The translations under genes were made by a program, and so were the position numbers. Source: Enoplosus armatus (lineage: Eukaryota; Chordata; Actinopteri; Centrarchiformes; Enoplosidae). Taken from it: a stretch of DNA of 64,000 nt. Below the pieces are notes generated by a model. That model searched no databases and was not told the DNA's origin. It worked only from the letters and a program-made list of their open reading frames with translations. Shown piece by piece: positions 1-11,436 of the stretch. Positions within the stretch are counted from its first letter, which is position 1, and the number at the start of each line of letters is the position of its first letter. The stretch covers positions 22,238,182 through 22,302,181 of the forward strand of contig NC_092193.1 in the NCBI RefSeq assembly GCF_043641665.1. Reading direction: 5' to 3'.

Positions 1-26
1 TCTTTTTTTTTTTTTTTTTTTTTTTT
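1..26. repeat. poly(T) tract
   Basis: A near-pure T run opens the window. It could be the antisense poly(A) tail of a retroelement lying to the left, but the window edge prevents a check. Confidence 0.8.
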
Positions 27-1785
27 GACTTTAACACAGGCCAGCGCGTAACTCGCCTGATTCAGGGCCAAGGATTATATCTAAATTTGGAGGCAGTCCA
101 GCTGCTTCAACAGGCCAGGGGTTGACCTACATCCTATGTGGTGTTTGATATCTGATCTTTAATCCAGAATAAAAGATAAAAAAAAAAAAGAAATAAATAA
201 AAAAGAAATCACCCAGCGTACCCAGGAGGGGTGAAAGTGATCACAAGAATGATACATCACTCACCTGGCTCATTGCCTCACACATACCCAGGCCGTGACA
301 TTAGCTACATCTAATTGAAATGTTGTTTAATGTCGTTCTTGGATGCACCTGCGTGCAGAGCTGCACCCCGGGTTTAGACTCCACGTTACACTAATTCCTT
401 TTAAAGATGGTAGGAAACTGTAATTACAACTAAGCTACTTTATCCAAACAAATTAAGCCCCAACATCTGTGCCTACGCAGAAGCCTCTGTCAATAATGAT
501 GTGTTATTTCCACACACTGTAATGATGTGCGACGTCTGGCACGCTTGTATTTATACCGTTTGGAGGGGGGGGGGGGGGGGGCAGCAAACAGTGTTCTTGG
601 TCCCTTGATCATGAAACACATTGTGCGTGTGGGGAAAAAAAACAGTAAAAAATAAAGAACTAAAAGGGTGAACTGAGTCGAGGTGGAGGACAGTGACAGC
701 GATGTGCAGACAGCGATGCCTCTGGGGAACGGATGCGTGAGACGTTAGGCCATGAAAATGAAGGTCAAAGAAAAATCAATCATAATTCCGAGTCATCACA
801 ACTTGGGGCCTACAGTTTGTGGTGTTGAACGTCATTTCTATTAAAACAGCGTGCTGTTAAATTAAAAGGCGCATGTAGTTCAACGCAGGACCTCCCGAGG
901 GTGAAAGAGAAACTTGTCCGACTCAAGTTCAAAAGTGTCCGAAGAATCCATTCGGTGGTCTCTCTTGTACAAGTTAATGAAAAATAAGGCAAAAGCAAGA
1001 GGTGGAGGGTAGAGGTAGAGCTGGTAATAGGGACAGACTCCTTCTCCAAAGGGAGGCGCATTGGAAGCCCTGATACCCAAGGGGATGAATGAGGAGATTT
1101 CTTTTTATTGTTTTAAGTCCCCCTGTTTGGATGTGCCTGTCGTGCTGGTTTGCGGCCACCTATAATTATTCTCCACCTGTGTGTGTGTATATTGGGTATA
1201 TCGATTGTGAGATTGCCAGAATACATGCTGAAGAAGGGCGACTTGCCTGAAACGTTCGTGTGGAAACAATAAAAACAAAAAGTCAAATTGGAGTGCTGTC
1301 CTAGTTCTGCTTTCCCTTGTACAAGTTACCTGGACATAATAGTTGCTTCCACCCGCCAAGAGCTACTGTGCTTCCCTTGGCACACATACCAGAGGAGATA
1401 TGGCGATGCTGTCGCCGGGGCAGGAGAGCCGGTATGAAGGTCAGAGAGCGGAGCGAGAGGAACAGAAAATGCAAACCTTTTCTTCAGTCGATTATTGTTA
1501 TGATGGGGAACGTTAGGCCATTCGCCTTGGTGAACAGCCAACATGCCCACGGGGAGTTTTCGCTCTGCTTCACGAAGTCCTGGCTAAATGGGAATATACC
1601 AGGCCTGCTTGAACTAGCCGGCTTCCAGGGGAAAACAGAGGGCAGGAAGAAAAGACTGGCAATTGACGGGAGTTTCCTGATGGACAGACAGTTTTACTTG
1701 CTGTTAAAAGCAGCCGCTGACTGTAGCCAATACTCCTAATAAACAAAGCCAGTGGGCAAGACAAAATCAACCCCGGGGTACTTAA
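27..1785. other. unassigned intergenic DNA
   Basis: No gene recognised. It holds a short A-rich run near 180 and a 17-base G tract at 565-581. The stretch around 1220-1330 (gaagaaggg...gaaacgtt...caataaaa) has the look of the 3' end of a fish retroelement, but I cannot place it in a family. The palindrome CTTGTACAAG occurs twice, near 965 and 1316. Confidence 0.5.
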
Positions 1786-1962
1786 AGTAAATGGTAAATG
1801 GTCTTCACTTATATAGCACTTTTCAACCTTAACGCCATGCAACGAGCTGGCCTCCACTGGGAGCAACTCAGGGGTTCAGTGTCTTGCTCAAGGACACTTC
1901 CACATGACTGGGGGAGCCAGGGATCGAACCCCCAACCCGCTCATGCAGTGTGTCGCGGCATC
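1786..1962 (-). mobile_element. tRNA-derived SINE, antisense
   Basis: Read on the minus strand, this has a tRNA-like B box (GGTTCGATCC, plus-strand 1921-1931). It is followed by the fish SINE body with a run resembling GTGTCCTTGAGCAAGACACT, and it ends in a 3' portion with tatataagtgaagaccattt and a short aaatgg tail repeat near 1786-1798. The piece next to the B box (gcgggttggggg) is shared with 18371-18450 and 29285-29495, so these are three copies of one family. No coding capacity is expected. Confidence 0.7.
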
Positions 1963-2090
1963 CTTCCAGCACCTCTTCAATCTTTCCTTGGGGTTGAGGA
2001 AAGTGCCCAAACTAAGGAAGACCTCCCACATTGTTCCAGTGCCAAAGGACTGTTCTTAAAGAACTACAGACCCGTGGCACTTCAGAATCA
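1963..2090 (+). mobile_element. CR1/Rex1-like LINE reverse transcriptase fragment
   Basis: Conceptual translation, allowing one frame change, reads FQHLFNLSLGLRKVPK, then SHIVPVPKDCS and NYRPVAL. This is the order seen in the N-terminal part of fish CR1/Rex1-like reverse transcriptases (NLSL..., IVPVPK..., NDYRPVAL). The fragment lacks the catalytic FADD region and is frameshifted, so it is a dead relic. It abuts the SINE on its left. Confidence 0.7.
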
Positions 2091-2129
2091 CAATCTGCTT
2101 CACATCACAATCTGCTTACAGGATGATGA

Positions 2130-2486
2130 AGCAAGCAGTGGTCAGAACCGGGAAAGGCAGCCCAAACAAAAACCGACAGGGAGCAGGCAAGAATTAAAGT
2201 CCAAATAACACTGGGAACGTGGGGGGGGGGATGGGGAGCCAAGACAAGTACCACACAGCAACATATCATTCAACTCACTGCAGAGGGGGAAGCACACAGA
2301 CTGAATACAGAAGCCAGGTGGGGGTAATGAGAGGCAGGTGAAACCGATCAGGGCAGGTGCAGACAAACACACAGGCAGGAAGTGAAGTCGTCCGAGACGA
2401 GAGGAGAGGCGAGCAACAAAATAAAACAGGAAACAGTCACACAAACGACTGAACTAAACACAACCCCAGGAAGCAAACTGTGACAG
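2130..2486 (-). repeat. dispersed LTR-like teleost repeat
   Basis: Read on the minus strand it begins TGTCACAGTTT. It continues with C/T-rich text containing tttattttg, cacctgcc and ctgcctgctccctgt-like blocks. Similar blocks recur on the plus strand near 26860-27130 and 51850-52160. I recognise the style from fish interspersed repeats but not the superfamily. A 10-base G run is at 2221-2230. Confidence 0.4.
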
Positions 2487-2487
2487 T

Positions 2488-2522
2488 GTCTCTGTGCATG
2501 TGACAAATAAAGAATCCTTGAA
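2488..2522 (+). mobile_element. LINE 3' terminus
   Basis: The text gtgcatgtgacaaataaaga followed by atccttgaaa resembles the 3' end of fish CR1/Rex1-like LINEs, which end in short tandem repeats after a gacaaataaa block. With the RT fragment at 1963-2090 it may mark one LINE interrupted by the repeat at 2130-2486. Confidence 0.5.
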
Positions 2523-2788
2523 ACTGGACTATTATATTATATAGGGCCTACTTTAGGGTGTGTTGCCCACTTTTCTGCACAATACAGCACTAGTCTATCT
2601 CACCGCTGTAGCTAGCCTCTGAAGTTCACCTGAGCCCAGGGTGCGGCGTTTCTTGCCCAGCTGCTGCTGAGATTCAAAAAGTTTTAGTTGCCAGGTAAAA
2701 TAGCCAGAAATGTCACACAGTTAAGGTGTTCAAGCGTCGTAGACAAGAACGCAATATCAGTAATATTAAACAGCACAACACACATATT

Positions 2789-3040
2789 GATTTGCCCGAT
2801 CTTTTGCACTTTGTCTGCGAACTGCTGCATGATTCCCTCGATGGTCTGCTCTCCGGAGCTCGCTGCAGGGAATGTCCACACGAGGCAAGATGCGAGATGG
2901 AACAGTTCCAGAAAGAAGCTGAAAGGATCCTCCTCCAGTAGCCTCACAAACCCTCCAGCTTCTCGCAAAGTGGTGGGATCAAACTCGCCTGATGTCCCTG
3001 GTGGTTTCGAAACACTGGAAGAGGTCATCTTTGTGCTCAA
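2789..3040 (-). pseudogene. coding-like relic of unknown family (part A)
   Basis: An open minus-strand frame of about 84 codons has codon use that looks protein-coding, with many C/G third positions. Its text includes FVRLLEEDPFSFFLELFHL and EQTIEGIMQQFADKVQKI. It ends where the frame runs into AT-rich DNA. A second coding-like frame on the same strand lies beyond a common fish repeat, at 3293-3493. I do not recognise the protein. It could be an exon, a retrocopy or part of an unfamiliar transposon gene, or simply chance. Confidence 0.3.
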
Positions 3041-3044
3041 ACAG

Positions 3045-3292
3045 TGCTCAATTCAATTTTTATCTCAGGGCACTTTTCAGATATGAGCAGGTCTAGACCC
3101 AACAGTTCTCACTATGAGCCAGCACTTGGCGACAGCGGCAAGGAAAACCCCCGGGAAGTCTAGGCCTTTAGCCGCATACCTAAGGGATTGTTCAGGACCA
3201 CGACTGTAACCTTTATCAAAGAGGAAAGTCTTAAGCCCACTCTCAAAAGTGGGGAGGGTGTCCGTCTCCCGAACTCAACGCGGCTGTGGAAG
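3045..3292 (+). repeat. dispersed teleost repeat with gagcaggtctagacc core
   Basis: Begins with ttcaatttttatctcagg. It then has gagcaggtctagaccc, a gcacttggcgacagcggcaa block and a gaggaaagtcttaagccc block ending in gtctcccgaactcaa. These modules occur in this order in a very common fish interspersed repeat. Its position between two minus-strand coding-like frames suggests insertion into an older sequence. Confidence 0.65.
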
Positions 3293-3493
3293 TTCCATCA
3301 TGCTCTCTGCTTCCTCTTGGGAGTCTGTGTGCCGCTGCTCTATCAAGCATGTTGATTTGATAGAGATGTTGAACGAAAAGCCGGAGAATCCAGCCGGGTC
3401 AGAGAAGAACTGGCTCACTCTTGAGATGTGACACGTCACCTGCTGCATGATGAGGGTTACGTTGGTGAGCGCCGCAGCGGACGTAGCGTGCAT
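3293..3493 (-). pseudogene. coding-like relic of unknown family (part B)
   Basis: A minus-strand open frame with coding-like codon use includes NVTLIMQQVTCHISRVSQFF and GFSGFSFNISIKSTC. It lies upstream, in the minus-strand sense, of part A, with a dispersed repeat between the two. Both parts contain IMQQ. No family is recognised, so the call rests only on codon style and synteny. Confidence 0.27.
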
Positions 3494-3500
3494 TCACAGT

Positions 3501-3560
3501 CAGTGGCGGCTGGTGACTCAAAGAATTGGGGAGGACAGGAAGAGAACCAGTGTGAACCAG
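3501..3560 (+). mobile_element. hAT-like element 5' end fragment
   Basis: CAGTGGCGGCTGGTGA is a hAT-style terminal sequence (CAGTGG...). No matching right end or 8-bp duplication of the flank ttcacagt was found, so it is a truncated copy. Confidence 0.4.
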
Positions 3561-3734
3561 TATGACAGACAGGTGGTATAGCAATAGATACATCATAGAT
3601 AATTTCATACAGTAGCATATTACAAAATGACAATAGCTAACTGCTTTTAAACCCATCACTAAAAGATTACATTTTGAAAACTTAGAAGGGGTGTGTAGTT
3701 TTATCTTTACCTAGTAAAGTGATGCCACAATCCT

Positions 3735-3895
3735 TAAACAGTCCCCCGTACAGGGATCCAGTACCGAGGTGAGTGGAGAGTGGTGGCTGTGCCCTCTACT
3801 GTACTGTATAGGGTCGGTGTAGAGGGAGAAAAGCAGTGGGGAGAGCACACATCCCTGCGGGACGCCAGTGCTGATAGTCCGGGAACCAACACATG
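3735..3895 (-). mobile_element. LINE reverse transcriptase fragment (palm motif)
   Basis: Minus-strand translation reads STGVPQGCVLSPLLFSLYTD. This is the conserved PQGxxLSPLLFxLY motif of CR1/L2-type non-LTR reverse transcriptases. Only about 50 codons remain and the downstream FADD box is absent. It is an isolated relic. Confidence 0.75.
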
Positions 3896-6303
3896 GATAT
3901 TTGGTTGTGAAATTCCCCTCGCAGATTTACAACAGACTCAGAATCAGTTGTTTTCAGAAGACAGAGGAAGAGGAAAGTCATCGCTTGACGGGAGCTGCAG
4001 TGTGTTCGGCATCGTCTATCAGCAGCTTCGCTTCTCTACTAACAGCCATCAACTTCTTGCGTTCGGTTCCCCTTTCCCTTTCTTCGCTTTCACTGGCACC
4101 TTTGTTTCCGCAGGCAGGTTTGAAGTTTCCTCATGGAAACTGTGTCATTTCCGAAGTTCAGATCTTATGCGGCCTTGTTGCTCTTTGTCTGCTCTCTTAA
4201 ATAAAGCAAAGAGCTCCTGTTTAATCTCTGACTTGCTTCACGCAGCAAAAAAAAAAAAAAAAGTCAAAAGGTGAAGAAAGGGAAAGCAGCGAAGATAATT
4301 AAAGAGTTTTTATTTTCTCCCCCAGGAGGATTTGTGCGGACCAAGCAAATAAAATGGATATTATAGAAAACATGAAAAACAAAAGGCCAAATGGATAATG
4401 CTGCCCGAAATATCAATTTGATGCGTTACTGTTAAAGTGTAAATCCCTGCTCTGAATTTCTGACAGTGTTGTTTTTGCTTTTCTCTCATCCAATAAACGA
4501 TGCAACAACAAGTCCCTACGAAACGAAAACAATCATGTTTCGAAGCTTTCAGCGCATTTTCTGACCCGTTCGGATTATTTTAAAAGCTACTGCTTGGGTC
4601 GCACGTGAGGAACAAAAGGGGCACAGTCTTATCTTCTGATTGGCCCGTGAGCGTTTGAGCCACCTTTTCAAGCAGAGTTCGTCCTTTGACTGGGGGTGTT
4701 TAACAGGAAGCATTTTTCGTCTGGTTTATCAGTGGAATAAAGGATTTCATGTAAACACAGGAAAGGAAACCAACTTAGCTCAAGACCCCCGATAACACCT
4801 TGCACAAACATGTGAGCTGTCCCTGGCTATCCTATAGCCCTAGCCATCATTTTCATGCAGAGCCCCCACCAAACAGAAGTAAACTGAATTACATTTCCGG
4901 CCACCTCATGATTGATGCTAATTCCAGCCAGGGCCACCCGCCCCCATGATCCACCAATATGTCTCCGGCCATATCAGTGATCAATATTAGGGATGGGTCT
5001 GTCTTACTGCTCATGTGGATTCACTGGGTGGGTGTCGCGTCGCCGGCTCCGTCAGCACACGATCCCAGAGAAAAACGGCAACATGCTGGAGGATTATTTT
5101 CCAGGTGATGATTCAATTGGCGGCAGATCAAAAGAGCCGCTCGGCTGTGTTCTATTAGCTCAGTCAGACCTGCAGCGCTGGCACCGAAGTAACTATTTTG
5201 TCATCTCTATTCTCCAGTGTCGCTGCATGTTTAATTTTCCCTCCCCTCCTTATCCTCCCTCTCTCCTAATCTCTCGCCTCTTCCCTTTGATGCCATTAAA
5301 GGCCGCTCCGCCGAGACGTTTAGCTCCGTCAATAGAAACGCCGCTAGATCAGATGTGCCCAGGGACTCCGGGGAAAGGTCCCTGTGATCTGGCGCTTCAG
5401 ATCAGGCGTGTGCCGGGAAATGGCACGGTGCACAGGAAGAGCGATCCACACCCGGAGCCCCGTAACTGTAGTTTGATCACAGAATAAAGAGATGGCAAGA
5501 ATGAGAATCTCCCTTTGCCCGTTCTGACATGGAAATGGATTTGATTTTGCCTTTTGAAAGTAAAATGACTCATTTAATGACATGTGGAGGAAGTGTGTGC
5601 CTTAGATGACTCGAGTTCACCTCAGTCCAACTCGCTCTTGTGTTCTTCCCCACTCTCGCCTTCGGCCGCCGAAACTGAAGGTTGATCTTTGCCACTTCAT
5701 CAATTCAGGCAACAAAAAAAAAAAAAAAAAACGGGGCGACACGACTCAGCCTTTTTTCCTGGCGACAAAAGCGACACTTTTCCCTGCAAATGGCATTTGA
5801 TAACTGCACAGCGCGGCCATCACTGTGTTAAAACATTAATGACCTTTTCCAGTTGTCACTCAAGTGTTACAGAGAGCGTGTGACTCATGGATGTCTGTGG
5901 CACAGTGGCGCGTCCGAGGCAGCCGAGGAGACATTTAAGCAGGGACGCGGTCGGATCTGAGACAAACCCGTGATTACAGCAACACGAAGCGCTTTGGACG
6001 CTGACCGACGACGGAGATGTCACGGCTACGTACTGAACAGACTGCGGTCACTGAGCGGCAGAGCAAACCTGCTGTTTGAAGTAGAGTTGTGTATTGCTTG
6101 ATATGAGCTCAATTTCACCTTTCACGCGTTACGTTTGCAACCTTTTAAAATGCTCCATTGCGCAAAAAGATACCAAACGTTGGCGCATGGTGAACAGTTT
6201 TGTAGAGTGGTGTATAAAGGCAAGATCTTAAAGTATTCAAAAAACGGCCAAAATAGCCCGAGACCTCTAAGAGCTTCAAGTTCCATTCACCCCCCCCCCT
6301 TTA
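3896..6303. other. unassigned intergenic DNA
   Basis: No gene or named element recognised. Poly(A) tracts are at about 4245-4262 and 5712-5730, and a C run is at about 6290-6299. The region contains many short frames with no conserved domain. The sequence at 4900-5470 is less repetitive and could include conserved non-coding DNA, but nothing in it is diagnostic. Confidence 0.5.
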
Positions 6304-6311
6304 CTTTTAGC

Positions 6312-7164
6312 CAGTGGCGAGCCGTGCATTTCACACCTAGGCCTTCAGTGATGTCCTACACTGAATGAATCCACCTCTTAATACCATCATTATGACGCCA
6401 TGGCTCTCGAAACCATACATTTATACAGAAACAAACATAGTCGAGTACAACTACTTTATTTCCAGAGCATTTAAAATCAGTACACCCGTATTAACAATTA
6501 AGAGTAGTAAAGTAAAAGTTATATGTTCGCTTGGATACTGTCACAACTTAAAAATAAAAGGCAATCAGTCTACAAAGTTTTAAGTCCACTAAACAGCACA
6601 TTGTCGCACCCGCAAAGCAGTTTTCTTCTCCTCCTTCAGCCATTGTGGGTTGAAAAAAAACAGCGAAATTAACGCGAATTAAGTAGTTTTAGCTCGTTCG
6701 AGTCGCTAACGGGACACCAGCTTCCATTTGGTTAACTGCACTCTAATAGCGCTGCCTCTCACTAGTGCGTATCCAATCAGAGAACGTGAACGTGTCACGT
6801 TCAACGTGATACCTGCTAGCTGGCCCTGATGTCGCCAACTCGAAATCTGATTGGTTATCACAATCTGTCTGTTTCAGTTCATTTAAGTGTACAGGCGCCC
6901 CCACTGTTAATTCTGAAAGCCTCGGGAATATTTCTTGGAGCCTGGCAACACATGACAGCTGAAATATGATTGGATGAAAGCTCTAACATAAATATACAAT
7001 GCTGGAAGCAGCGCAACCAAGAGGAAAGCTATGAAATGAAGAGAAAAGACTATGAGGAATAATTTAATACATATTTATGAAAAGAAATATTAAAATGAAA
7101 TTTATGTTCTGATGATGTTTAGGCCAGCAGAGAAGGCCTTGCTGGCCCTGACGGCTCACCACTG
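6312..7164. mobile_element. non-autonomous hAT element (MITE), complete
   Basis: Both ends are visible. The left end reads CAGTGGCGAGCCGT and the reverse complement of the right end reads CAGTGGTGAGCCGT, 13 of 14 matching, with an AGGCCTTC block a little further in on both sides. The element is flanked by a perfect 8-bp direct duplication, cttttagc, at 6304-6311 and 7165-7172, which is the target-site length of hAT transposons. The 853-bp interior has no transposase frame, so mobilisation would have needed another element. Three CCAAT/ATTGG boxes lie inside, at 6773-6777, 6850-6854 and 6969-6973. Confidence 0.92.
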
Positions 7165-7172
7165 CTTTTAGC

Positions 7173-8240
7173 TAACCTGAGGATTTGCTTAAAACCCATT
7201 GTCTGATTGCATATCTAGACCTGCTAGCTGAATAAAAATGTCCTGGAGCAGCCAGGTACTATCCTCGATAGCTTGGCTCAAGTGATCAAATGACCCACAA
7301 AAGTATCCTCAGATTATGAAAGATTTGCTTACTGTCGTTAGCTTTCAGGCTAATAGGCTACCATGCGCCTTGGTCTGGACGTGTGAAAAATACTACCTCT
7401 TAGATACATGTTCCATATTTTAGCCATATGTAATGAGTGACATTGAAAAGACACAGCACAGAGGGTGTTGTTGAGGTTAATCATGGAGGATAGCCACAAC
7501 TGTACATTTTTGCTTTTTCTTGTTTCTTTGTAGTCGAGTTCATTTTTGACTGCAGTATCGTGAAGCAGCCCTTTCGCCATGCGTCTCCAGGTCAGCGGTG
7601 ACCTCTCAGTATTTCAAAGAGCTGCACCGCCAAAGCTGCCGACCCCTTCCTCGGCCCCCCTGGCCCCCTCGCCCCTGTCTCTGCTTGGCCCCCCCGTCCT
7701 CTGCCACCTCTGCTCCTCCCCCATGCGTCAGGCAGCAGGGCTGTTCTCACTGAAGCACTATGACACAGCATCACCACTGTGGTGTAAATATTTAATAAAA
7801 GGCAGGACGCCGACAACGAATACTGATGTTCAACTTGATATGGAAGGCTTTACAACACTACTGACATGCTGGCAACATACCTAGGGTTGCCACCTTCTGC
7901 AGGGAAGAATAAGGGACACCGTGCCTGCAGCCCCATGCCCGGGGGATCCACCCCCATGAGATTTTGAGACACTTCATCTCCTGCATTCGGAATTTGTTTT
8001 TGCACCAATTCGTGCTTTTCATGTATAAATATCAAAGTCCTCTGCTACTCGCAACATGAATGTAAAGGAAATATGGAGTCAATAAGAGTAAAGCGCAGTT
8101 GCGTCAATTATATTAAGGATTCTCGCTCCATCTGTTGGTCTCAGTCCTTTTTCCGCAAAATGATTCTGATTTAACTTTAACTTCTCCGAGCATGTGGAGG
8201 CAAAAGAACAAAGGATCTTACAAAGATCTGAGTTGTTCTG
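7173..8240. other. unassigned intergenic DNA
   Basis: No gene seen. The text tagggttgccaccttctgca at 7882-7901, followed by agggacacc, resembles the end of another fish hAT family, but no partner end was found. A C-rich segment lies at 7620-7730. Confidence 0.4.
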
Positions 8241-8516
8241 TCGGCAAGGATGGTCGCTGAATTTCGGAAAAAGGACAGTGAACAGTTTCAGGTTCCTGGG
8301 AATCAGCATCACAGGGAACCTGCGACGGACATCGCACATCTCCCCGCTGGTAAAGAAAGCTCTGGAACGACTGCGTTACGTAAGGAAGCCTAAGAAGGCA
8401 ACATTCCTGGCTAACGACTAACTTTTGCCGAGGAGCAATAGAAAGCATCCTGGTACCCATCTGCCGAGCATCACTGATACCGGAGAGGTGAGGTGTCATA
8501 CCCCCCCCGCCGAACA

Positions 8517-8520
<4 letters not shown>

Positions 8521-8558
<38 letters not shown>
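8521..8558. repeat. (CA)19 microsatellite
   Basis: Uninterrupted CA dinucleotides lie inside the LINE remnant. Confidence 0.97.
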
Positions 8559-8561
<3 letters not shown>

Positions 8562-8716
8562 TCCAGAGCAGCTTCAACCCCACCTCATCTTCCACACTCC
8601 ACCATTAATAACTGACATGGAAACTCTCTGTTATGCTGGTTTTCTACACGACTACCTTTGTGTAATATATGCATATAAATAACTGTCTTAATTCTTATTG
8701 TGACTTTGGATATTTT

Positions 8717-8743
8717 GGGGGGGGGGGGGGGGGGGGGGGGGGG
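8717..8743. repeat. (G)27 homopolymer
   Basis: Twenty-seven consecutive G residues lie near the 3' end of the LINE remnant. Confidence 0.97.
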
Positions 8744-9575
8744 TCCCAACTTTACTTTCATTGTACTTTTCCCTGTGTTGTAGAATGACTAATAAACTGG
8801 ACCTTGAACCTTGAAAGGGACAACAGTTGAACTCGAAGCCCGGGGTGGGATGTGGCGGACGCATCCCGCTTCCCGCTAACTAGACAAACAAGGACGTTTG
8901 CATTGTCTGAACCGACAGAAGTCGTATTTATGTCATCGTCATTGGAGCTCGACAATGAGCCATTCACAGTTCTTCATGGCTCAGCTTGGAAACACTGCCC
9001 TCATCGGAGTCGTGTTATTCTTACTTTCTTTCAACCCTTTTGGGTGAGTGAGTTTTGTGGAATGCTACCGCTGACGCTGATGTCCTTCAGTGTATTCATC
9101 CATCTGCCCCCCCCCCCAGTGCTTTTATCTGTCTTACAGCAGTTGACAACAACACAATATGAAGCATGTAGTGTAGTCCAGAAGTACAGCTGTGGACATT
9201 TTTTGTATTGCCTGTATTGTCTCTGTGCTCCTAACACGTCGGATTCGTGTTCACCATCCACAGATTGCACACGGTCCCCTAAATGTAGATCTCTACGGTC
9301 AAGCAATGGAAAAATCGACCGGTTCAACCATATTTGGAGGAACTGTGTATAAAATGGGCAACAATTCCTACGCTGTTCGCCTTCTATGGATGTTAACATC
9401 GGAATTAAAGCTGAAGGCACTGTGTCTTCTACCGGACCTGTGGTTTATTTCATTTTACGTCAATACTGTTTTGATTTAAGGTACCAACGGCCTCGTGAAA
9501 ATCTCTCAATTTATTTAGCTTTTTTAAGATAAACTATAAATTGCTGGATTAGGTGTAGTGTGGCGCTTTCATATT

Positions 9576-9586
9576 GTGTGTGTGTG

Positions 9587-9616
<30 letters not shown>
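9576..9616. repeat. compound (TG)n-(G)29 tract
   Basis: A short TG run passes directly into 29 consecutive G residues. The same TG-to-G arrangement occurs at 17126-17179. Confidence 0.95.
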
Positions 9617-9617
<1 letters not shown>

Positions 9618-10112
9618 TCCATGATTGGTCTTTATTGCACCAGGATTGGACTGTAATTGCTATATTTAGTCAGTCACACACTATGTTTGCACTTGGACTC
9701 ACATTTGTGCCCCCACATAAGGTGCCTACGTAAGTGAAGTTCAATTTTTTTCAGATGGGATTTTTTAGTTTAATAGTTTTATTTTTAGTTTTATTTTATA
9801 GTTTTATTATCCAAATTCCATTTTGTACATATAATCTCATTTGGAGAAATAATATTCAATATTCACCAGGTGTCCCAGCAAATGTTGGTCAAATATTAGT
9901 CCAACTTAACGGGGTATAACAAGCTGACTCTGGGTTTAAGTCAAGCTTTTCAATTCAACCCAAGCAGGTTACAAGCTAACTTTCAGTTGAAGTTGGGCTT
10001 TTCAAAAAACTTGACTCAGGTTGGTGAACAAGCTAAGTTTGCGAATTGCGTTTGTGTGTTGTCGCTTTCCTATGACCGGTACACGGCTCTGGTCTGTGTC
10101 TGAATGGCCATG

Positions 10113-10137
10113 CCCCCCCCCCCCCCCCCCCCCCCCC
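10113..10137. repeat. (C)25 homopolymer
   Basis: Twenty-five consecutive C residues, followed after three bases by a further short C run. Confidence 0.96.
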
Positions 10138-10707
10138 ATCCCCCCCTTTCAACCCACGCTTGGCCACATGACTGCACACTGTCACTGTAAACTAGTGTGT
10201 AAAATATAACTGCACGTTGCAGAGTTACGCACTGAGGGGACTTGCCCAAAAACCCAAGAAAAACTGCCCCAGACATAAAGCATGCAAAAGTACATAGACG
10301 AGGGGGGGGGTCCGCGTACTTTTATGTACTTCTAGGAAGACAAATTAAAAAACACAGGATTGGCATTAAGCTGCAGAGCTCGGCAGATTAGAATGGAAAA
10401 GACAAAGTAGGCATGTGGAATGGGTAAAGTCCTCTGACATGGCAGCGCAGGCAGGAAAACATTGGTAGAACAAGGCGCTTCAAAATTTAATCCCACCTGG
10501 AGAGACATTAATCTGCAGAATGGCTGATCTTCCTGCCGCTCCACTTGTTTTCTCCGTTCGGGTACGTCATTTAAGGGTTTAAAGCTTTTTCCCTTTATCT
10601 TAATCTGTTTATCCACTTGTTTCGTTTTTTTGTCTTTCTTAGTCATTTTAATACCCAGGGGAGCTGCTTTTTTTTCATAATAACATTGAGGCATTATGTG
10701 GATGATT

Positions 10708-10740
<33 letters not shown>

Positions 10741-11393
10741 GTCACTTTCAAGCTTTTTCTCGCCGTCCCTCGCTTGCCTGTCTCGCTCATTCTCAGTGTC
10801 TAAATCCAGCTTTCTAAGTTACAATGGAGCTGTTTAAAGCCGCTGAAATGCTGAGCAGGCCTTGAAACTGTCCATTGACAAGTGGGCAACAGATGGACAG
10901 TGAGAGAGGAAGAGCGAGAGAGAGAGAGAGAGAGAGACCTTAAGAGAGGGAAGAGAGAGAGAGAAGCAGAGGTTGGTCTGAAAGCTTCAAAGTGCCTTTA
11001 GCGGCATTGGATTAAGGTCACAGCAGAGTTTCATAATGACAACACATAGCACAATGTCAGTTAACATCACAATCACTCACTCTTAACACACACACACTCC
11101 TCTCAACAATTACTGTTGTGCGGCTGGACTGGGCGGCTCCCACCAATCATACTGGATGCCTCAGTGGTACGGACTGGTCCGGCCTCGCAGGCGGTTGCGG
11201 GGATCTAAACATTCCAATTGTCTGAGTTTTCCACAAGCAGCGCTCCCAAAAGAGTGGAGAGAAATCCCTGCTAATCCCCGAATCCCCATCAGTTTCTACT
11301 GAATGATTCAATTTCCCTCTCATTGTGTCACGCTCAGCCTGCCTTTGTGTGTGTAGGTGTGTGTCGCTGTGTGCCAGAGTGAGTGTATAAGGG

Positions 11394-11395
<2 letters not shown>

Positions 11396-11434
<39 letters not shown>
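11396..11434. repeat. (TG)n microsatellite
   Basis: About 19 TG units, with imperfect TG-rich text on the left. Confidence 0.96.

Positions 11435-11436
<2 letters not shown>

Larger units (their letters stand above)
8245..8820 (+). mobile_element. CR1/Rex1-like LINE, 3' part with RT remnant and 3' end
   Basis: Translation of 8275-8450 reads VNSFRFLGISITGNL, then PLVKKALERLRYVRKPKKA and, after a frame break, RSNRKHPG. This matches the post-catalytic part of fish CR1/Rex1 RTs (FKFLGVHIT..., KKARQRL..., TIESIL). A (CA)n tract and a 27-base G run follow. The block ends at about 8820 with aataaactggaccttgaa and a tandem ccttgaa, typical of LINE 3' ends. It is truncated at its 5' end and frameshifted. 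Confidence 0.72.

Noticed and set aside
8425..8682. Open frame containing a His-Thr repeat.
   Set aside because: The repeat is the translation of a (CA)n microsatellite and the rest matches LINE remnant DNA.
10332..10790. Minus-strand frame of about 150 codons with Lys-rich text.
   Set aside because: It includes translated TC/AC microsatellite and has no domain or splice evidence.
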